In this document: positions 6,088 to 7,467 of the stretch, piece after piece
How positions within the stretch are numbered: the first letter of the stretch is position 1
Layout of the letters: the number at the start of each line of letters is the position of its first letter
DNA from: an uncultured bacterium
Lineage (GTDB): Bacteria > Methylomirabilota > Methylomirabilia > Rokubacteriales > CSP1-6
NCBI GenBank assembly: GCA_946479205.1
Contig: CAMLFJ010000149.1
Coordinates: 1 to 7,467 of the forward strand
Direction: 5' to 3'
Length of the DNA stretch: 7,467 nucleotides
Translations under genes and position numbers: made by a program
Notes under the pieces: model-generated
Told to the model about the DNA's origin: nothing
The model's input: the letters and a program-made list of their open reading frames with translations, nothing else
Database searches by the model: none

Positions 6088-6115
6088 AAAACAACAACGG
6101 GCCCTGCCGGGCCCG
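6088..6115 (-). terminator. Hairpin plus T-rich run between iscA and hscB (candidate attenuator)
   Basis: On the minus strand CGGGCCC-GGCA-GGGCCCG forms a 7-bp all-GC stem with a 4-nt loop (6098-6115), followed directly by TTGTTGTTTT (6088-6097). This is the shape of an intrinsic terminator, though the U run is broken by two G. It sits in the largest gap of the window (64 nt), inside an operon. It may cut transcription partially, or protect the 3' end of the iscSUA message after processing. Confidence 0.55.
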
Positions 6116-6139
6116 CGTTCGTGTCTTCCGAGCCGGGCC

Positions 6140-6466
6140 TCAGGCGGAGAACGATGTCCCGCACCCACAGCTCGATTTCGCGCTGGGGTTGACGAAGGTG
6201 AACCCGCCCTGGAGTCCCTGGGTGACGTAGTCGAGCGTGGTCCCGTTCAGATACAGGTAGCTCTTCTTGTCGCAGACCACCTGCACCCCGTCGATGTCGA
6301 ACTTCTTGTCGTGGGGGCCGATCTCGTTGTCGAACTCGAGCTGGTAGGACAGGCCCGAGCAGCCGCCCCCCTTGACCCCCACCCGCAGGTAGACGCTCCC
6401 CAGGCTCTGGGCCTCCATGAGCTGCTTGACCTGCTTCACCGCGGTTTCGGTCAGCGCCAATGCCAT
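6140..6466 (-). CDS. iscA: IscA, A-type Fe-S carrier
   Basis: A 108-residue A-type carrier that receives clusters or iron from the ISC machinery and passes clusters to target proteins, mostly [4Fe-4S] enzymes. The three conserved cysteines are present: Cys36 in KGGGCSGLSY and Cys100 and Cys102 in SSCGCGTSFS at the C-terminus. The spacing and the GFTFVNPSA segment (88-96) are typical, and length matches E. coli IscA (107). Cys65 is an extra, non-family cysteine. ATG at 6466 has AAAGGAGA upstream in the 20-nt gap after iscU. It is separated from hscB by 64 nt that hold a terminator-like hairpin. ErpA or SufA are alternatives by sequence alone, but position between iscU and hscB settles IscA. 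Confidence 0.95.
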   Translation of the reverse strand: MALALTETAVKQVKQLMEAQSLGSVYLRVGVKGGGCSGLSYQLEFDNEIGPHDKKFDIDGVQVVCDKKSYLYLNGTTLDYVTQGLQGGFTFVNPSAKSSCGCGTSFSA

Positions 6467-6486
6467 GGCGGTGGATCTCCTTTACC

Positions 6487-6903
6487 TTAGGACGCGTCCC
6501 GGCCGGCCGGGGCTTCGCTCGCGCTCCACTTTTCCTTGTAGTCCTGGAGCGCGGCCTTGATCGCGTCCTCCGCGAGCACCGAGCAGTGGATCTTCACCGG
6601 CGGCAGCTTCAGCTCGTTCACGATGTCGGTGTTCTTGATCTTGGCCGCCTCGTCCACCGTGCGGCCCTTGAGCCACTCGGTGGCCAGGCTCGACGAGGCG
6701 ATGGCGCTGCCGCAGCCGAACGTCTTGAACTTGGCGTCCTCGATGACGCCGGTCTCGACGTTCACCTTGATCTGCAGCTTCATCACGTCGCCGCACTCGG
6801 GCGCGCCAACCAGGCCAGTGCCCACGCCCGGGGTGTCCTTGGTGAAGGACCCCACGTTGCGCGGGTTGTTGTAGTGGTCGACCACCTTATCGCTGTAGGC
6901 CAT
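6487..6903 (-). CDS. iscU: IscU, Fe-S cluster scaffold
   Basis: A 138-residue scaffold on which [2Fe-2S] clusters are built from IscS sulfur and iron. All key residues are present: Cys37 and Asp39 in PECGDVM, Cys64 in FGCGSAIASSS, and His106-Cys107 in KIHCSVLAEDA. The HscA recognition motif LPPVK is intact (100-104). The protein is about ten residues longer than E. coli IscU, with a C-terminal tail rich in Ser, Ala and Glu. ATG at 6903 has AGGAGG about 10 nt upstream in the 45-nt gap behind iscS. It is the canonical counterpart of the ligand-deficient paralogue at 640-1032: the first 20 residues are very alike, but the functional loops differ. Confidence 0.97.
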   Translation of the reverse strand: MAYSDKVVDHYNNPRNVGSFTKDTPGVGTGLVGAPECGDVMKLQIKVNVETGVIEDAKFKTFGCGSAIASSSLATEWLKGRTVDEAAKIKNTDIVNELKLPPVKIHCSVLAEDAIKAALQDYKEKWSASEAPAGRDAS

Positions 6904-6948
6904 GTCCGCACATCCTCCTGAGTGAGGGCTGATCGCCCGAGGGCGTCG

Positions 6949-7467
6949 TTATTCCGCTTTCCAATGGATCGACTTCAGGTCCACGCCTTCCTTCGCGAGC
7001 TCGTAGAGCGGCGACATCTCCCGCAGCCGGTGGATGACCTCGACCGTCTTGCGCGCCACGAAATCCACCTCTTCCTCGGTGGAGAAGCGGTGCAGCCCGA
7101 ACCGGATCGAGGAGTGGGCCAGCTCCGAGTCCACCCCGAGCGCCGAGATCACGTAGGAGGGCTCGAGCGTGGCCGAGGTGCAGGCCGAGCCCGAGGCCAG
7201 CGCCGCTTCCTTGTTGAGCCCCATCAGCACCGATTCCCCCTCCACGTACGCGAAGGAGATGTTCAGGTTGTGGGGCAGGCGCAGGGTGGGATGCCCGTTC
7301 ACGTAGGCCTCATCCACCTTCGAGACGATCTGCTCCTGGAGCCGGTCCCGGAGCGCGGCGAGCCGCTTGCTCTCCGCGGCCATCTCCTCGCGGCAGATCT
7401 CCGCCGCCTTCCCGAAGCCCACCACCAGGGGCACCGGCACCGTGCCCGAGCGCATGCCGCGCTCGTG
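6949..7467 (-). CDS. iscS: Cysteine desulfurase IscS, N-terminus cut by window edge
   Basis: The housekeeping PLP cysteine desulfurase that feeds IscU, tRNA thiolation and other acceptors. Only the last 172 residues are in the window; the start and the PLP lysine lie beyond the right edge. What is seen matches IscS closely: HERGMRSGT at the first visible residues, [13 protein letters not shown] (67-79), and the mobile catalytic loop [16 protein letters not shown] (91-106 of the visible part). Cys96 there corresponds to Cys328 of E. coli. Then follow [12 protein letters not shown] (117-128) and the C-terminal DLKSIHW, the end that contacts IscU in E. coli IscS. It differs from the NifS-type enzyme at 1047-2201 in the catalytic loop and tail, so the two are paralogues and not a recent duplication. 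It heads the visible isc operon; an iscR gene upstream is likely but unseen. Confidence 0.96.
   Translation of the reverse strand, partial: HERGMRSGTVPVPLVVGFGKAAEICREEMAAESKRLAALRDRLQEQIVSKVDEAYVNGHPTLRLPHNLNISFAYVEGESVLMGLNKEAALASGSACTSATLEPSYVISALGVDSELAHSSIRFGLHRFSTEEEVDFVARKTVEVIHRLREMSPLYELAKEGVDLKSIHWKAE

Noticed and set aside
6076..6168. Longer hscB start at ATG 6168
   Set aside because: The added 31 residues overlap iscA, do not resemble the J-domain family, and bypass the strong GAGGAAAGG before GTG 6075. The CC pair in the extension is not the tetracysteine module of eukaryotic HSCB.
6926..6938. GGGC-TGATC-GCCC inverted repeat between iscS and iscU
   Set aside because: Only a 4-bp stem with no T run; too weak to call a terminator or regulatory hairpin.
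1..7467. Mobile elements, CRISPR arrays, tRNA or rRNA genes
   Set aside because: No transposase, terminal repeats, repeat-spacer pattern or RNA gene was seen, and the intergenic space is too short to hold them.

Overview
This window is a sulfur-mobilisation and iron-sulfur (Fe-S) assembly locus from a GC-rich bacterium. The gene order iscS-iscU-iscA-hscB-hscA-fdx-iscX is the complete ISC core as known from Proteobacteria. However, the ferredoxin has an insert before its cluster loop, and a NifS/NifU-like/CysE operon and a TusDCB (DsrEFH)-like trio lie next to it. The lineage is uncertain. A deeply branching GC-rich Gram-negative such as Rokubacteria/Methylomirabilota, Acidobacteria or a deltaproteobacterium-like group is a guess, not a result. 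The window is almost wholly coding: 13 genes, no gap above 64 nt, and no tRNA, rRNA, CRISPR array or mobile element seen.

Left third (1-2201, minus strand): a three-gene operon read right to left. It encodes a NifS-type cysteine desulfurase, a NifU/IscU-like scaffold paralogue that lacks the third cluster-ligand cysteine, and a serine O-acetyltransferase (cysE) that runs off the left edge. The NifU-like stop and the cysE start overlap by 8 nt.

Middle (2238-3143, plus strand): three small genes, tightly coupled, that match TusD/DsrE, TusC/DsrF and TusB/DsrH in order and at their termini. They diverge from the nifS-type gene through a very short region with what look like overlapping back-to-back promoters. 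They converge on the isc operon with only 2 nt between stop codons. None of the three has a recognisable Shine-Dalgarno sequence, whereas nearly all minus-strand genes do. The first is probably translated from a leaderless mRNA and the other two by coupling.

Right half (3146-7467, minus strand): the isc operon, transcribed from beyond the right edge. IscS is present only as its C-terminal 172 residues; iscR, if present, would lie outside. A GC-rich hairpin followed by a T-rich run lies between iscA and hscB. It may partly terminate transcription and set the ratio of IscSUA to the HscBA-Fdx-IscX chaperone half.

Together: CysE makes O-acetylserine for cysteine synthesis, two desulfurases take sulfur from cysteine, IscU (helped by HscA/HscB, Fdx, IscA and IscX) builds clusters, and the Tus/Dsr-like relay may carry persulfide to tRNA thiolation or another acceptor. 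The most unusual elements are the ligand-deficient NifU-like protein in a cysE-coupled operon and the Shine-Dalgarno-free relay trio between the two Fe-S operons.
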